A stretch of DNA of 64,000 nucleotides, taken from positions 124,001 through 188,000 of the forward strand of contig NZ_QGNX01000003.1 in the NCBI RefSeq assembly GCF_003265325.1, in the 5' to 3' direction. Positions 1 to 8,445 of this stretch are shown here, in pieces; position 1 is the stretch's first letter; each line of letters starts with the position of its first letter. Source of the stretch: Oceanibium sediminis. Its GTDB lineage: Bacteria; Pseudomonadota; Alphaproteobacteria; Rhodobacterales; Rhodobacteraceae. A program made the position numbers and the translations under genes. The notes below the pieces were generated by a model, which ran no database searches, was not told the DNA's origin, and worked only from the letters and a program-made list of their open reading frames with translations.

Positions 1-765
1 CCGCCCGCCGAGCGCCTCGGCCAGCATCTTCATTTCGTCCATGCCCCGCGTGATCAGCGCCGCGCGGGTGTTTTCGGCAAAGCCCGCGCCCGTCATCATG
101 CCGCAGGCGATGGCGATCACGTTCTTGACCGCGCCGCCGATTTCGACGCCCACCAAGTCGTCCGAGATATAGGCGCGGAACGACGCCGTGCTCATCGAGC
201 TTGCGAACCGCGCCGCGGGGCTTTGCATCGGGTTCAGCCGGTCCGCGTATCCAAACGGAAACGCGACCGTCGCCGCGGTGGGATGGCCGAGCGCGGTTTC
301 CCGCGCGAAGGTCGGCCCTGAGATCGTGCCGAGCGTCGTGTGGCCCAGCTCTTCCTCCGCGACCTGGGTCATCAGAAGCCCGGTGCCCGCCTCGATCCCC
401 TTGGTGCAGACGGCGACCGGCGCGTTGCGGGGCATGTGGCGGGCCACCTCGGCCGATACGCTGCGCACAGCGCCCGATGGCACGACCATGATGACCGCCT
501 CGGCCCCGGCAAGGGCGGCGGCCATGTCCGTGGTCGCGCGCAGATCCGCGGGCAGGGGAACGTCGGACAGGTAGCGAGGGTTGCGATGGTGCGTGTTGAT
601 CGCCTCGGCGACCTCTGCGTTGCGGGCATGCAGCACGACCCGGCGGCCGGCCGTCGCGGCCACCGCCGCCAGCGCGGTTCCCCAGGCGCCGGCGCCGATC
701 ACGGCGATCCGCTCGTAAGGCGCCGCGGTCTCGCGGGGCAGGGGGACTGGGGAAGTCATGTTCAT
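1..765 (-). CDS. gpsA: Glycerol-3-phosphate dehydrogenase [NAD(P)+], C-terminus cut by window edge
   Basis: GpsA reduces dihydroxyacetone phosphate to sn-glycerol-3-phosphate in the cytoplasm for phospholipid synthesis. The frame read leftwards from position 765 stays open to the window edge, giving the first 255 residues of about 320. The Rossmann motif GAGAWG lies at residues 24-29. It is followed by CTKGIE, SGPTFARE and the catalytic-domain segment GGAVKNVIAIACG with its conserved lysine, all typical of GpsA. The ATG at 765 is preferred to the one at 759 because AGGTG lies five bases upstream. The gene is divergent from galU. It has no stop codon inside the window, so a search for complete reading frames would miss it. 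Family assignment is secure; the C-terminus is not visible. Confidence 0.93.
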   Translation of the reverse strand, partial: MNMTSPVPLPRETAAPYERIAVIGAGAWGTALAAVAATAGRRVVLHARNAEVAEAINTHHRNPRYLSDVPLPADLRATTDMAAALAGAEAVIMVVPSGAVRSVSAEVARHMPRNAPVAVCTKGIEAGTGLLMTQVAEEELGHTTLGTISGPTFARETALGHPTAATVAFPFGYADRLNPMQSPAARFASSMSTASFRAYISDDLVGVEIGGAVKNVIAIACGMMTGAGFAENTRAALITRGMDEMKMLAEALGGR

Positions 766-1251
766 GTGCTCACCTGCTGGCGGTTTCAACGAAATGGCCC
801 GTGCGAACGGGAGCGTTCAGCCGGGCGCAGCGGTCTGTCGGGTGTTGACGAGAAAGATAAAGGTTGCCGTCACTCGATCAACCGAGCGATGTCGAAAAAC
901 GACATCATGTCGCGATGGGCGTCTTCGAAAAGTTGAAAAATCGGTCATTCTGCCTGAAATATGTACAGATTCGCTTTCGGGTCAAACTGCCGCAGGCGGT
1001 GGCTTTCTCAAGGGCATTTTAGCGAATGGGCGGGTTTGTGTCCCGGTATATAACGCAATAACAATGTCATGAGAGATTGTTCAGGTCGGCGACGGCGCGC
1101 GATCCCCGGGTTTCATGGGCCGCGAAGGGCACAATGTTGCCTATTTAATGAACACATTGAGAAGTGTCGCTTTTTGACATGTGGCGCGATCCCCCTAATC
1201 CTTTTGGACACCCCGCCGGCGGTTCCGGCAGCAAAAGGAGGTACGAACCAG
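766..1251. other. Divergent gpsA-galU intergenic region
   Basis: These 486 bases separate the divergent gpsA and galU start codons. The middle is richer in A+T than the flanking genes, for example around 880-1080. I see no convincing conserved small protein or RNA gene. The only element I can name is the galU promoter candidate near the right end. Open frames in the stretch lack a good ribosome binding site and recognisable protein character. Confidence 0.6.
1174..1201 (+). promoter_or_regulatory. Candidate sigma70-type promoter for galU
   Basis: A perfect -35 hexamer TTGACA (1174-1179) is followed after 16 bases by TAATCC (1196-1201), which matches TATAAT at three or four positions. This would give a leader of roughly 45 bases before the galU ATG at 1252. 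The inference rests on motif match and position only. Confidence 0.45.
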
Positions 1252-2157
1252 ATGAGCGCACCGAAGGTAAGAACAGCCGTTTTCCCTGTCGCCGGTCTCG
1301 GCACACGTTTCCTGCCTGCCACCAAGTCCACCCCGAAAGAGCTGCTTCCGGTCATCGACACGCCGCTGATCCAGTTCGCCATCGACGAGGCGCGCAACGC
1401 CGGGGTCGAGCGGATGATCTTCGTCAGCCACCCCTCGAAGTCGGCGATCGACCGGTATGTGCTCGACGATGCGGACTTGCGCCGGACGCTGCGCGCCCGC
1501 GGCAAGGCCGGGCTGGCGGATGAATTGTACGAACACGCCATCGACGAGGACAACCACGAGGTCGTCTTCGTCATGCAGGAGGAACCGCTGGGCCTTGGCC
1601 ACGCGGTGCTTTGCGCGAAGGACCACGTGTTGCCCGGCCCCGTCGCGGTGATCCTGCCCGATGACCTGATCCTGTGCCCCAAGGGCTGCCTGAGCGAGAT
1701 GATCGAAGGCTACGCCAGCGGCGGCGCGGGGCATCTGGTCGCCACGATGGACGTGCCCTGGGAAGATGTCGGCAGCTACGGCATCCTCGACGCGGTGTCG
1801 CGCAAGGGGCCCTTCGTCAGGGCCCGCGGCATGGTCGAAAAGCCAGCCCCGGACGTGGCCCCCTCGAACCATGCGGTTGTCGGGCGCTACGTGCTGGACG
1901 CACATATCTTCGAGGCGCTGGAACGGATCGAGCCGGGCGCGGGCGGTGAATTGCAGCTGACCGACGCCATCGTCGCCGACATGGGCGCGCGGGGGCTGGC
2001 GGGCTTCGCCTTTTCGGGCATCCGCTTCGACTGCGGCTCGAAAACGGGCATGCTCGCAGCGCAATTGCATATGGCGAAGGACGACCCGGCGTTCAACGAG
2101 GTGATCGGCGATCTGATCGAAAGCACGGTTCCACCCACGGTGGTGACGGCGGCCTGA
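1252..2157 (+). CDS. galU: UTP-glucose-1-phosphate uridylyltransferase
   Basis: GalU makes UDP-glucose from UTP and glucose-1-phosphate, feeding surface polysaccharide and nucleotide-sugar synthesis. The 301-residue product has the nucleotidyltransferase signature AGLGTRFLPATKSTPKELL near residues 14-32, then EEPLGLGHAV, LPDDL and VEKP, all standard for GalU. Length matches the family (about 290-300 residues). The ATG at 1252 is chosen over the upstream ATG at 1069 because a near-perfect Shine-Dalgarno AAGGAGGT (1235-1242) sits nine bases before it and homology begins there. It is followed after 108 bases by an unrelated catabolic pair, so it is probably transcribed alone. Confidence 0.95.
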   Translation: MSAPKVRTAVFPVAGLGTRFLPATKSTPKELLPVIDTPLIQFAIDEARNAGVERMIFVSHPSKSAIDRYVLDDADLRRTLRARGKAGLADELYEHAIDEDNHEVVFVMQEEPLGLGHAVLCAKDHVLPGPVAVILPDDLILCPKGCLSEMIEGYASGGAGHLVATMDVPWEDVGSYGILDAVSRKGPFVRARGMVEKPAPDVAPSNHAVVGRYVLDAHIFEALERIEPGAGGELQLTDAIVADMGARGLAGFAFSGIRFDCGSKTGMLAAQLHMAKDDPAFNEVIGDLIESTVPPTVVTAA

Positions 2158-2265
2158 CACCCGACCCATGAGTGCTTGGCGAGTTGGCAGAAGCCCTGTT
2201 TCCGCGTAAGACCCTGACAGGGCGGCCCCCTTGGCTGCCTGATGGGATGTTGCGGGGGAACAGGG

Positions 2266-3243
2266 ATGCACGTCACAATCATCGGCGCGGCGGGCATGAT
2301 CGGCCGCAAGCTGACCCAGCGGATCGCGGACACGGGTGGCCTGTCCGGGCAGCCGGTCACCGCCCTGACCCTGGCCGACGTCGTGGCGCCCAGCCCGCCC
2401 GAGGGCTTCGCAGGCACCGTAACGCTTGAGGCGGTGGACCTGTCCGATCCCGCCACCGCCCCGCGCCTTGTCGCGGCGAAACCGGACGTGATCATTCACC
2501 TCGCCGCCATCGTCTCGGGCGAGGCGGAGCAGGATTTCGACAAGGGCTATCGCATCAACCTGGACGGAACGCGCTGGCTGTTCGACGCGATCCGCGCGCA
2601 GAAGGACTATTGCCCCCGCGTCGTCTTCACCTCCTCCATCGCGGTGTTCGGCGCCCCCTTCCCGGAGCGGATCGACGACACCTTCCTTACCGCGCCGCTG
2701 ACCAGCTACGGCACCCAGAAGGCGATGGGGGAGCTGCTGTTGCAGGATTACACCCGTCGCGGCATTTTCGACGGGATCGCCCTGCGCCTGCCCACCATCT
2801 GCATCCGGCCAGGCACGCCGAACCTCGCGGCCTCGGGCTTCTTTTCGGGCATCCTGCGCGAACCCCTTGCGGGGCAAGAGGCGATCCTGCCGGTGCCCGA
2901 CAGCGTGCGCCACTGGCACGCCAGCCCGCGCGCCGCCGTGGGCTTTCTTGAAAAGGCCGCCACGATGGACACGGCCCCCATCGGCCAGCGCCGCGCGCTG
3001 AACATGCCGGGCCTGTCCGCCACCGTCGCCGAGCAGATCGAGGCGTTGCGCGCCATCGCGGGCGACAAGGCGGTCGCGCTGATCAAGCCCCGGCCCGACG
3101 CGGCGATCACGAAGATCGTCGAGGGCTGGCCGCAGGACTTCGACCCGGCCCGCGCCCGTACCTTGGGGTTCGAGGCCGAAACCTCGTTCGAGCAGATCAT
3201 CCGCGTGCATATCGAGGATGAGCTTGGCGGCCGGATCGCCTGA
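2266..3243 (+). CDS. denD: NAD-dependent D-erythronate dehydrogenase family protein (extended SDR)
   Basis: The 325-residue protein is an extended short-chain dehydrogenase with an N-terminal GAAGMIG nucleotide-binding motif (residues 7-13) and a catalytic triad of Ser124, Tyr148 and Lys152 (YGTQK). DenD oxidises D-erythronate to 2-oxo-tetronate. The assignment rests on overall resemblance and on the next gene, an OtnK-type kinase that acts on the oxo-tetronate product. The ATG at 2266 is preferred over the in-frame ATG at 2242 because homology starts with MHVTIIG and a GGGG-rich ribosome binding region precedes it. The gap to otnK is 23 bases, so the two are likely co-transcribed. It could act on a related four-carbon acid such as L-threonate. 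Confidence 0.8.
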   Translation: MHVTIIGAAGMIGRKLTQRIADTGGLSGQPVTALTLADVVAPSPPEGFAGTVTLEAVDLSDPATAPRLVAAKPDVIIHLAAIVSGEAEQDFDKGYRINLDGTRWLFDAIRAQKDYCPRVVFTSSIAVFGAPFPERIDDTFLTAPLTSYGTQKAMGELLLQDYTRRGIFDGIALRLPTICIRPGTPNLAASGFFSGILREPLAGQEAILPVPDSVRHWHASPRAAVGFLEKAATMDTAPIGQRRALNMPGLSATVAEQIEALRAIAGDKAVALIKPRPDAAITKIVEGWPQDFDPARARTLGFEAETSFEQIIRVHIEDELGGRIA

Positions 3244-3266
3244 TCCGGCAGGGAAAGGACAGGACC

Positions 3267-4514
3267 ATGCTTCTCGGCTGTATTGGCGATGATTTCACCG
3301 GGTCGAGCGACCTTGGCAACACGCTGACCCGCGCGGGGATGCGCGTCACTCAGTATGTCGGCACGCCCACGGTCCCCGCCCAAGCGGAGGTTGAGGCGGG
3401 GATCGTCGCGCTGAAGTCCCGCTCGATCCCGGCAGAGCAGGCGATCCGCCTTTCGCTGGAGGCGCTGGAATGGCTGGCCGCGCAGGGCTGCCGGCAATAC
3501 CTGTTCAAGTACTGCTCGACCTTCGACAGCACGCCCGAGGGCAACATCGGCCCCGTGGCCGAGGCGCTGGCAGACCGCCTTGGCGCGGATCGCATTATAA
3601 TGTGCCCGGCGTTTCCGGCCACCGGGCGCTCGGTCTACCAGGGTCATCTGTTCGTCGGGGATGCGCTGCTGTCGGAATCGGGGATGCAGAACCACCCCCT
3701 GACGCCGATGACGGACCCCGACCTGCGCCGGGTGCTGGCCGCGCAAAGCAAGGGCAGCGTCGGGCATATCAGTTTCTCCGATATACGGGGCGGTGTCGGG
3801 GCCATCCGCGCGGCACTGGCGCGCGAGCAGGCGGCCGGGCATCGTATGGTGATCGCCGATGCGATCCGGGACGAGGATCTGGTGCTTCTGGGCCGCGCCG
3901 CCGCCGACCGACCCTTGATCGGGGGCGGGTCGGGCATCGCGCTGGGCCTGCCGGACAACTTCCGGGCTGAAGGCCTGATCTCCGGGGAAGGGGGCGACTG
4001 GCGGCCGCAACCGGGGCCCGCGGCGATCCTGTCCGGGTCCTGCTCGGTCGCGACCCGGGAACAGGTCGCCCGCCACCGCGACAGCGGGTCGCCTGCCCGC
4101 GAAATCGACGTACCCGCGGTGATGGAGAGTAGCGAAAGCGCCGAGACCCTGGTCGCCTGGGCCATGGCGCAGGACGGGGTGCCGCTGATCTATTCCTCTG
4201 CCGATCCGGAGGCGGTGCGCTCCATGCAGACCCGGTTCGGGCGGGCCGAGGTGTCCCACCGGCTTGAGGCGCTGATGGCAGAGGTCGCGCGCGCCCTCGT
4301 CGCGGCGGGGGTCACGCGGCTGGTCACGGCGGGGGGCGAAACCTCCGGCGCGGTGGTCGAGGGGTTGGACCTGACCTCGCTGGCCATCGGACCTGAAATC
4401 GCACCAGGCGTGCCGGCGGTCAGGGCTGGCGACGCCCTGACACTGGCGCTGAAATCGGGCAATTTCGGCGGCCCCGACTTCTTTGCCGACGCGGTGGCGC
4501 TGCTCGGCGGTTAA
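3267..4514 (+). CDS. otnK: Four-carbon acid sugar kinase, 3-oxo-tetronate kinase type (DUF1537)
   Basis: The 415-residue product begins with the family hallmark GDDFTGSSD (residues 7-15) and ends with the glycine-rich nucleotide-binding segment TAGGETSGAVVEG. It therefore has both halves of the DUF1537 fold. OtnK phosphorylates 3-oxo-tetronate to the 4-phosphate, which OtnC normally decarboxylates to dihydroxyacetone phosphate. Here otnK follows denD by 23 bases, with GGGAAAGGACAGG as ribosome binding region. No OtnC aldolase-like gene or OtnI isomerase gene is present in the window. The stop codon overlaps the stop of the convergent aminotransferase by four bases. The exact stereochemistry of the substrate cannot be read from sequence. 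Confidence 0.85.
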   Translation: MLLGCIGDDFTGSSDLGNTLTRAGMRVTQYVGTPTVPAQAEVEAGIVALKSRSIPAEQAIRLSLEALEWLAAQGCRQYLFKYCSTFDSTPEGNIGPVAEALADRLGADRIIMCPAFPATGRSVYQGHLFVGDALLSESGMQNHPLTPMTDPDLRRVLAAQSKGSVGHISFSDIRGGVGAIRAALAREQAAGHRMVIADAIRDEDLVLLGRAAADRPLIGGGSGIALGLPDNFRAEGLISGEGGDWRPQPGPAAILSGSCSVATREQVARHRDSGSPAREIDVPAVMESSESAETLVAWAMAQDGVPLIYSSADPEAVRSMQTRFGRAEVSHRLEALMAEVARALVAAGVTRLVTAGGETSGAVVEGLDLTSLAIGPEIAPGVPAVRAGDALTLALKSGNFGGPDFFADAVALLGG

Positions 4515-5776
4515 TCCGCCGCGTCGGCGGTGATCCCCGCCATGGCGCTCAGGAATTGCGACACTTCGGCGGGCGAGTTGTAGTGGCACAGCGACACCCG
4601 CACGCAGGAATCCCGGCCTAGCGGGTCAAGGATGTTGCCCGAATAGTGATCCGCCTTGCGCACGTGCACCCGGATGCCTTGCGCGTTCAGCGCCGCCACC
4701 ACATCGACCGACGGCATCCCCTCCACGATCAGGGAAACCAGCCCTTCGCGCGCGAGATTGTCGATACCGCCGATCACGGTCACGCCGGGCAGTTCCGCGA
4801 GCCCTTTCAGGTTACCGGTGCCGTGCAGCATCGCGTCTGTCAGCGCCTGCTCATGGTCATGGATCGCCGCGCCCGCCGCTTCGATCAATGCGCGGGGATC
4901 GGTGGCGTCGCTGACCTGTCCTCCTAGCCAGCGGAAATACTCCACCACGTCGGAAAACGTGGCATAGGATCCGGTGTCGCGGGTGCCGAGTTCCCAGTTC
5001 CCGGCAGGCCCGCCGACCAGGCTGTCATGGGGCAGGGCGGCCAGCCGCTCCGACGCCCAGGCCAGCCCGTATCCGTGGCGCGAGAACACCTTGTAGGGCG
5101 AAATCACGTAGCCATCGACGCCGTAGTGCGCGATGTCGATGCCGCCGTGGCTGGCGTGCTGGATCCCGTCCACGATGATGAACGCCTCTGGCGCGACGGC
5201 GCGGATCTCGGCGGCGATGGCGGCAACGTCCACCCCCATGCCCGTCACGGGCGAGGTGTGGATGATCGTCGCCACGCGCACGTCCGGCGTCAGGTGCTTG
5301 CGGTAATCCGCCGCCGTGACGGTGCCGGTGGCGTTGTCGTGGGGCACCAGCACATGCGGCTTGCCCGCGATCCCGGCCCAGCGCGCGCAGGCGCTGCGCG
5401 AGGCGGGGTGCTCCAGCGTGCTGCCGAGCACGACGCCGCCCTCCGCGGCTCCAAGGATCGCGGCGCTGATCAGGCGGAAGGTCAGCTCCGTCCCGCTTTC
5501 GCCGACGAAGATGGCCCCATCAGGCGCATTGAAGAACTGGCGCGCATCCGCCTTCGCCGTGTCGATCACCTTCACCAGCGCGTGCGAGGCGGGATTGTCC
5601 CGCCCCTGGTTGTCGGGGATCGCCGCGTAGGTGGTCGATGTTTCCACGACCGAGCGCAGCGTCAACGCGCCCCCGGCGTTTTCGAAGAACACGCGCGGGC
5701 CTTGGAACGGGCAGCTTTCCACATGCGCGAAACGGGCACGGATACTGTCAAGAAGATCGGCAGAGAAGGCGGTCAT
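4511..5776 (-). CDS. PLP-dependent class V aminotransferase (cysteine-desulfurase-like)
   Basis: This is a 421-residue fold-type I PLP enzyme of the class V aminotransferase/cysteine desulfurase group. Visible features are GESGTELTFRL, which binds the cofactor phosphate, Asp203 in VDGIQHASHG, and the Schiff-base lysine Lys229 in SPYKVFSRHGYG. The start at 5776 (MTAFSADLL) is preferred to the frame-extending ATG at 5908, which would add 44 residues with no family resemblance. The gene is convergent with otnK and overlaps its stop. A housekeeping IscS or SufS role is unlikely because no Fe-S assembly genes are near. The substrate is unknown; a transaminase, lyase or racemase activity is possible. 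Confidence 0.8.
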   Translation of the reverse strand: MTAFSADLLDSIRARFAHVESCPFQGPRVFFENAGGALTLRSVVETSTTYAAIPDNQGRDNPASHALVKVIDTAKADARQFFNAPDGAIFVGESGTELTFRLISAAILGAAEGGVVLGSTLEHPASRSACARWAGIAGKPHVLVPHDNATGTVTAADYRKHLTPDVRVATIIHTSPVTGMGVDVAAIAAEIRAVAPEAFIIVDGIQHASHGGIDIAHYGVDGYVISPYKVFSRHGYGLAWASERLAALPHDSLVGGPAGNWELGTRDTGSYATFSDVVEYFRWLGGQVSDATDPRALIEAAGAAIHDHEQALTDAMLHGTGNLKGLAELPGVTVIGGIDNLAREGLVSLIVEGMPSVDVVAALNAQGIRVHVRKADHYSGNILDPLGRDSCVRVSLCHYNSPAEVSQFLSAMAGITADAAD

Positions 5777-5977
5777 GGGCAGGTTGCTTTCAGGCTTGGG
5801 TCGCCCGGACATTGCAGTCTCGCACGCGGAAAGCCAAGCGGGTGTTTGTGCAAGGCGCTGAGTGAGACGGGAAAATCGCCGAAGCTCGGAAAAACTGTGC
5901 TCAAACACGTTGATTGCCGAAGCAAACTGCCGCTAGGCTCTGGCGCGACGTAAAGCGGCGAAGCGAAAGGCCATCCG

Positions 5978-8212
5978 ATGGGCGATTCACTCTGGTACAA
6001 GATTGTGTGCGTTGCCGGCATTCTTGCGCTTCCGCCTCTTGCACCAGCCCTTGCGCAGGGGCTGTCCTGGGCACCGCCCGGCGCTGTCGAAACCGGCGAG
6101 ATTCCGGCTCTCAGCCCGATTTCCGGCGACCTCGACTACGGCGCCGGGCTGGAAGGCGCGATCGCGACGCTGGAGCGTTTCGCGCCGGTGGATCACGACC
6201 TTGCGACGCGGGCCCAGACCCTGGAAACGCTCGAGGCGGTCTTCGCCTTCGTGCGCGACGAGGTGCGCCCGGCCCCCTACGAGGGCGACCTGCGGGGGCC
6301 GGAGGCGACCTTCGCCGCCCGCGCCGGCAACGACGAGGACCAGGCGGAACTGCTGGTCGAAATGCTGCTCGAGATTGGGGTCGAGGCGCGGAAGGTCTCC
6401 GCCAGGATCGAAACCCCGACAGCGCTGCAACTTCCCGGCTGCGTCGCCCCTTCCGGGGATGACCCGCTGGTGCTGGGCCAGATCGACGGGCCGGCGAAGG
6501 CGCGGATGCACGCGCGCGCGGTGCGCGACTACGGGCTGCTGGCGGCGGCCCTGCCGCCGATCGACGCTGTTGCGACCATGCCCGATGCGGGCGCGCCGCA
6601 TACCTGGGTGCAGGCGCGCCGCGACGGGAACTGGATCGACCTTGACCCGATGCTGATCGATGCGGAAGTCGGCGCCAGCCTGGCTCGGGGCACGCCCGCG
6701 CCCGCGCCGGCGGCGCATATGGTCGCCCTCACCGTCCAGGCGGAAACCCTGAGCGGTGGCGCGCTGGGGCTTGCGCCCGTGCTGTCGGTTTCGCTGCCTG
6801 CCTCCGAACTGGCGGAAGCCAAGGTGCAACTCGGCTTCACCTCCGAGCTTTCGGGGACGGGCGGCGGCATTGCCGGGGCCTTCGCCAAGGCGCTGGACCA
6901 GGCGCCGCGGATCCGCCCGCTGCTGCTGATCGACGATGAGACGATCCAGGGCGACACCTTCGACACCCCCGCCCCGCCCGCCAAGGGTGCGGGGCTTGGC
7001 AGCGCCAGTGCCGATCCCGTCACCGCGATCTGGCTGGAGCTGACGACGACCCGGCCCGACGGCGCGAAGACCACCGCGCGGCGCACGCTGGTCGACCTGC
7101 TGCCGCCCGAGCTCCGCGTCTCGGGGAAGGTGACGCCCGACGCGATCATGGCCCCGGACGAGGGTGAAAAGCTGCCGGTCGGGCTGGAGGCGCTGCACAC
7201 GATCATCGTCTCGCACGGCGGGCTCGACCCGTTCAGCGCAGCGGCGATGCGGGCGCTCATGGTGCTCGACCTGCCCGAGGTCGAGGCGGGCACCGAAGCG
7301 GGGACGACGGACCAAACCCAGATGCTCTGGCAGATCTGGGCCGACGCCTACGCGAAATCGGTCAGTGCGGAAGCGCTGGTGAAACAGAACTCCGGTCCGA
7401 TGGGCTGCGCGATGGTGACCGCGCCGCGCGTGTACCTGTTCACCTCCGGCGGGACCGGGCCGGACGACCTGATGTCGGTGGACTGGGCGATCGACGGCGT
7501 GAAGGCGGTCGGCGCGCCGGACCCGGGCGCGGCGGCGGAGATCCGCGTCTGGCATGGTGTCGTCCAGAGCGCATATGAAACCGCGTTGGCGGAATCGATG
7601 CTGCGCATCTTCGGCGGCGCAGTGGGTTCCACCAGCACCCTGCTGAACGGTCCGCTCGGCCTGGTCGAGGAGCCGCCCAAGGGCGGCGGCTGGATCGCCA
7701 GGGCGGATGCGGACGCCGGCTGGCTGCTGGTGTCCGGGCCGCAACCCGAGGGGGCCACCGCCGTCTGGTGGCGGGTCGATCCCGCCAGCGGCGCGACGGA
7801 TGCGCGCATGGCGCCGCAGGGCAACGTCTCGCGCTGGAAATGGAAGACCGGGCTCAGCCAGGTCGGCCACACCACCAACGGCGCCTGGGATGCGAAGACC
7901 GGCAAGTTCATTCCCAACAACAAGGGCCAGAACCCCAACCTCGGCGGAAAGTCCTGGCGGGAGGTCAACAAGGGGCCGATGCGCAAGAAGCTGGAAAAGA
8001 TCCTGGCCGACCTGAAAAGGCGCAAGGCCGTCGCGCGTGAGCGCAAGCTGCGGAAATACTGGGACAAGCGCACCGGCAGGGGCGGAGGCGGGAACGAGTA
8101 CCTGGTCGTCCTCGAGAATATCTCCGTCCCGCTGGCGATCACCGTGGGCACCGGCGTCGGCGTGGCGGTCGTGGGGGCGTATTTCTATGCCCTGACGGGC
8201 GAAAAGCCGTGA
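5978..8212 (+). CDS. Secreted transglutaminase-like protein lacking the catalytic cysteine, C-terminal membrane anchor
   Basis: This 744-residue protein starts with a signal peptide (hydrophobic residues 9-25, likely cleavage after ALAQ). Residues about 80-230 resemble a transglutaminase/papain-like core. AGNDEDQAELLVEMLLEIG (116-134) aligns with the usual catalytic-Cys helix but has acidic residues in place of Cys. The His and Asp parts survive as PHTWVQ (His208) and WIDLDP (Asp221/223). The middle (230-630) is not recognisable to me. Residues about 635-705 are rich in Lys and Arg, and 714-738 form one hydrophobic helix near the C-terminus. It stands alone between two gaps. It may bind rather than cut its ligand. 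I cannot name a function. Confidence 0.7.
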   Translation: MGDSLWYKIVCVAGILALPPLAPALAQGLSWAPPGAVETGEIPALSPISGDLDYGAGLEGAIATLERFAPVDHDLATRAQTLETLEAVFAFVRDEVRPAPYEGDLRGPEATFAARAGNDEDQAELLVEMLLEIGVEARKVSARIETPTALQLPGCVAPSGDDPLVLGQIDGPAKARMHARAVRDYGLLAAALPPIDAVATMPDAGAPHTWVQARRDGNWIDLDPMLIDAEVGASLARGTPAPAPAAHMVALTVQAETLSGGALGLAPVLSVSLPASELAEAKVQLGFTSELSGTGGGIAGAFAKALDQAPRIRPLLLIDDETIQGDTFDTPAPPAKGAGLGSASADPVTAIWLELTTTRPDGAKTTARRTLVDLLPPELRVSGKVTPDAIMAPDEGEKLPVGLEALHTIIVSHGGLDPFSAAAMRALMVLDLPEVEAGTEAGTTDQTQMLWQIWADAYAKSVSAEALVKQNSGPMGCAMVTAPRVYLFTSGGTGPDDLMSVDWAIDGVKAVGAPDPGAAAEIRVWHGVVQSAYETALAESMLRIFGGAVGSTSTLLNGPLGLVEEPPKGGGWIARADADAGWLLVSGPQPEGATAVWWRVDPASGATDARMAPQGNVSRWKWKTGLSQVGHTTNGAWDAKTGKFIPNNKGQNPNLGGKSWREVNKGPMRKKLEKILADLKRRKAVARERKLRKYWDKRTGRGGGGNEYLVVLENISVPLAITVGTGVGVAVVGAYFYALTGEKP

Positions 8213-8266
8213 CTGGGCGCAGCGTGCCCCGGCGCCGCCCCCGCCAGAGGCGCAGCGGCCCGGCAG

Positions 8267-8287
8267 GCCCGGGCGCCGGGCCCGGGC
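8267..8287 (+). terminator. GC-rich hairpin downstream of the transglutaminase-like gene
   Basis: Two copies of the self-complementary octamer GCCCGGGC (8267-8274 and 8280-8287) are separated by five bases, giving an 8-bp stem. It lies 54 bases after the stop codon. No T-tract follows, so Rho-independent activity is uncertain. Confidence 0.35.
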
Positions 8288-8445
8288 GGTTGGAACCATC
8301 CAACGCAATTCCGCGCGATGCGGGCCGGGTTCCCCAATAGCCCCGCGAGACGCGAACCAAACAGCCATGGCGGTACAATCAAGAACATAGCCGGGTCTGC
8401 CCGCCGCCGCATGTAACGGCGACCCCGAAAAAGGATCTCTACGAA

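Noticed and set aside
766-1251. Small protein genes in the gpsA-galU gap
   Set aside because: Short open frames there lack ribosome binding sites and conserved character.
1195-3210. Long open frame on the minus strand opposite galU and denD
   Set aside because: It is antisense to two well-recognised genes and has His/Arg/Asp-rich composition without domains, as expected for the shadow of GC-rich coding DNA.
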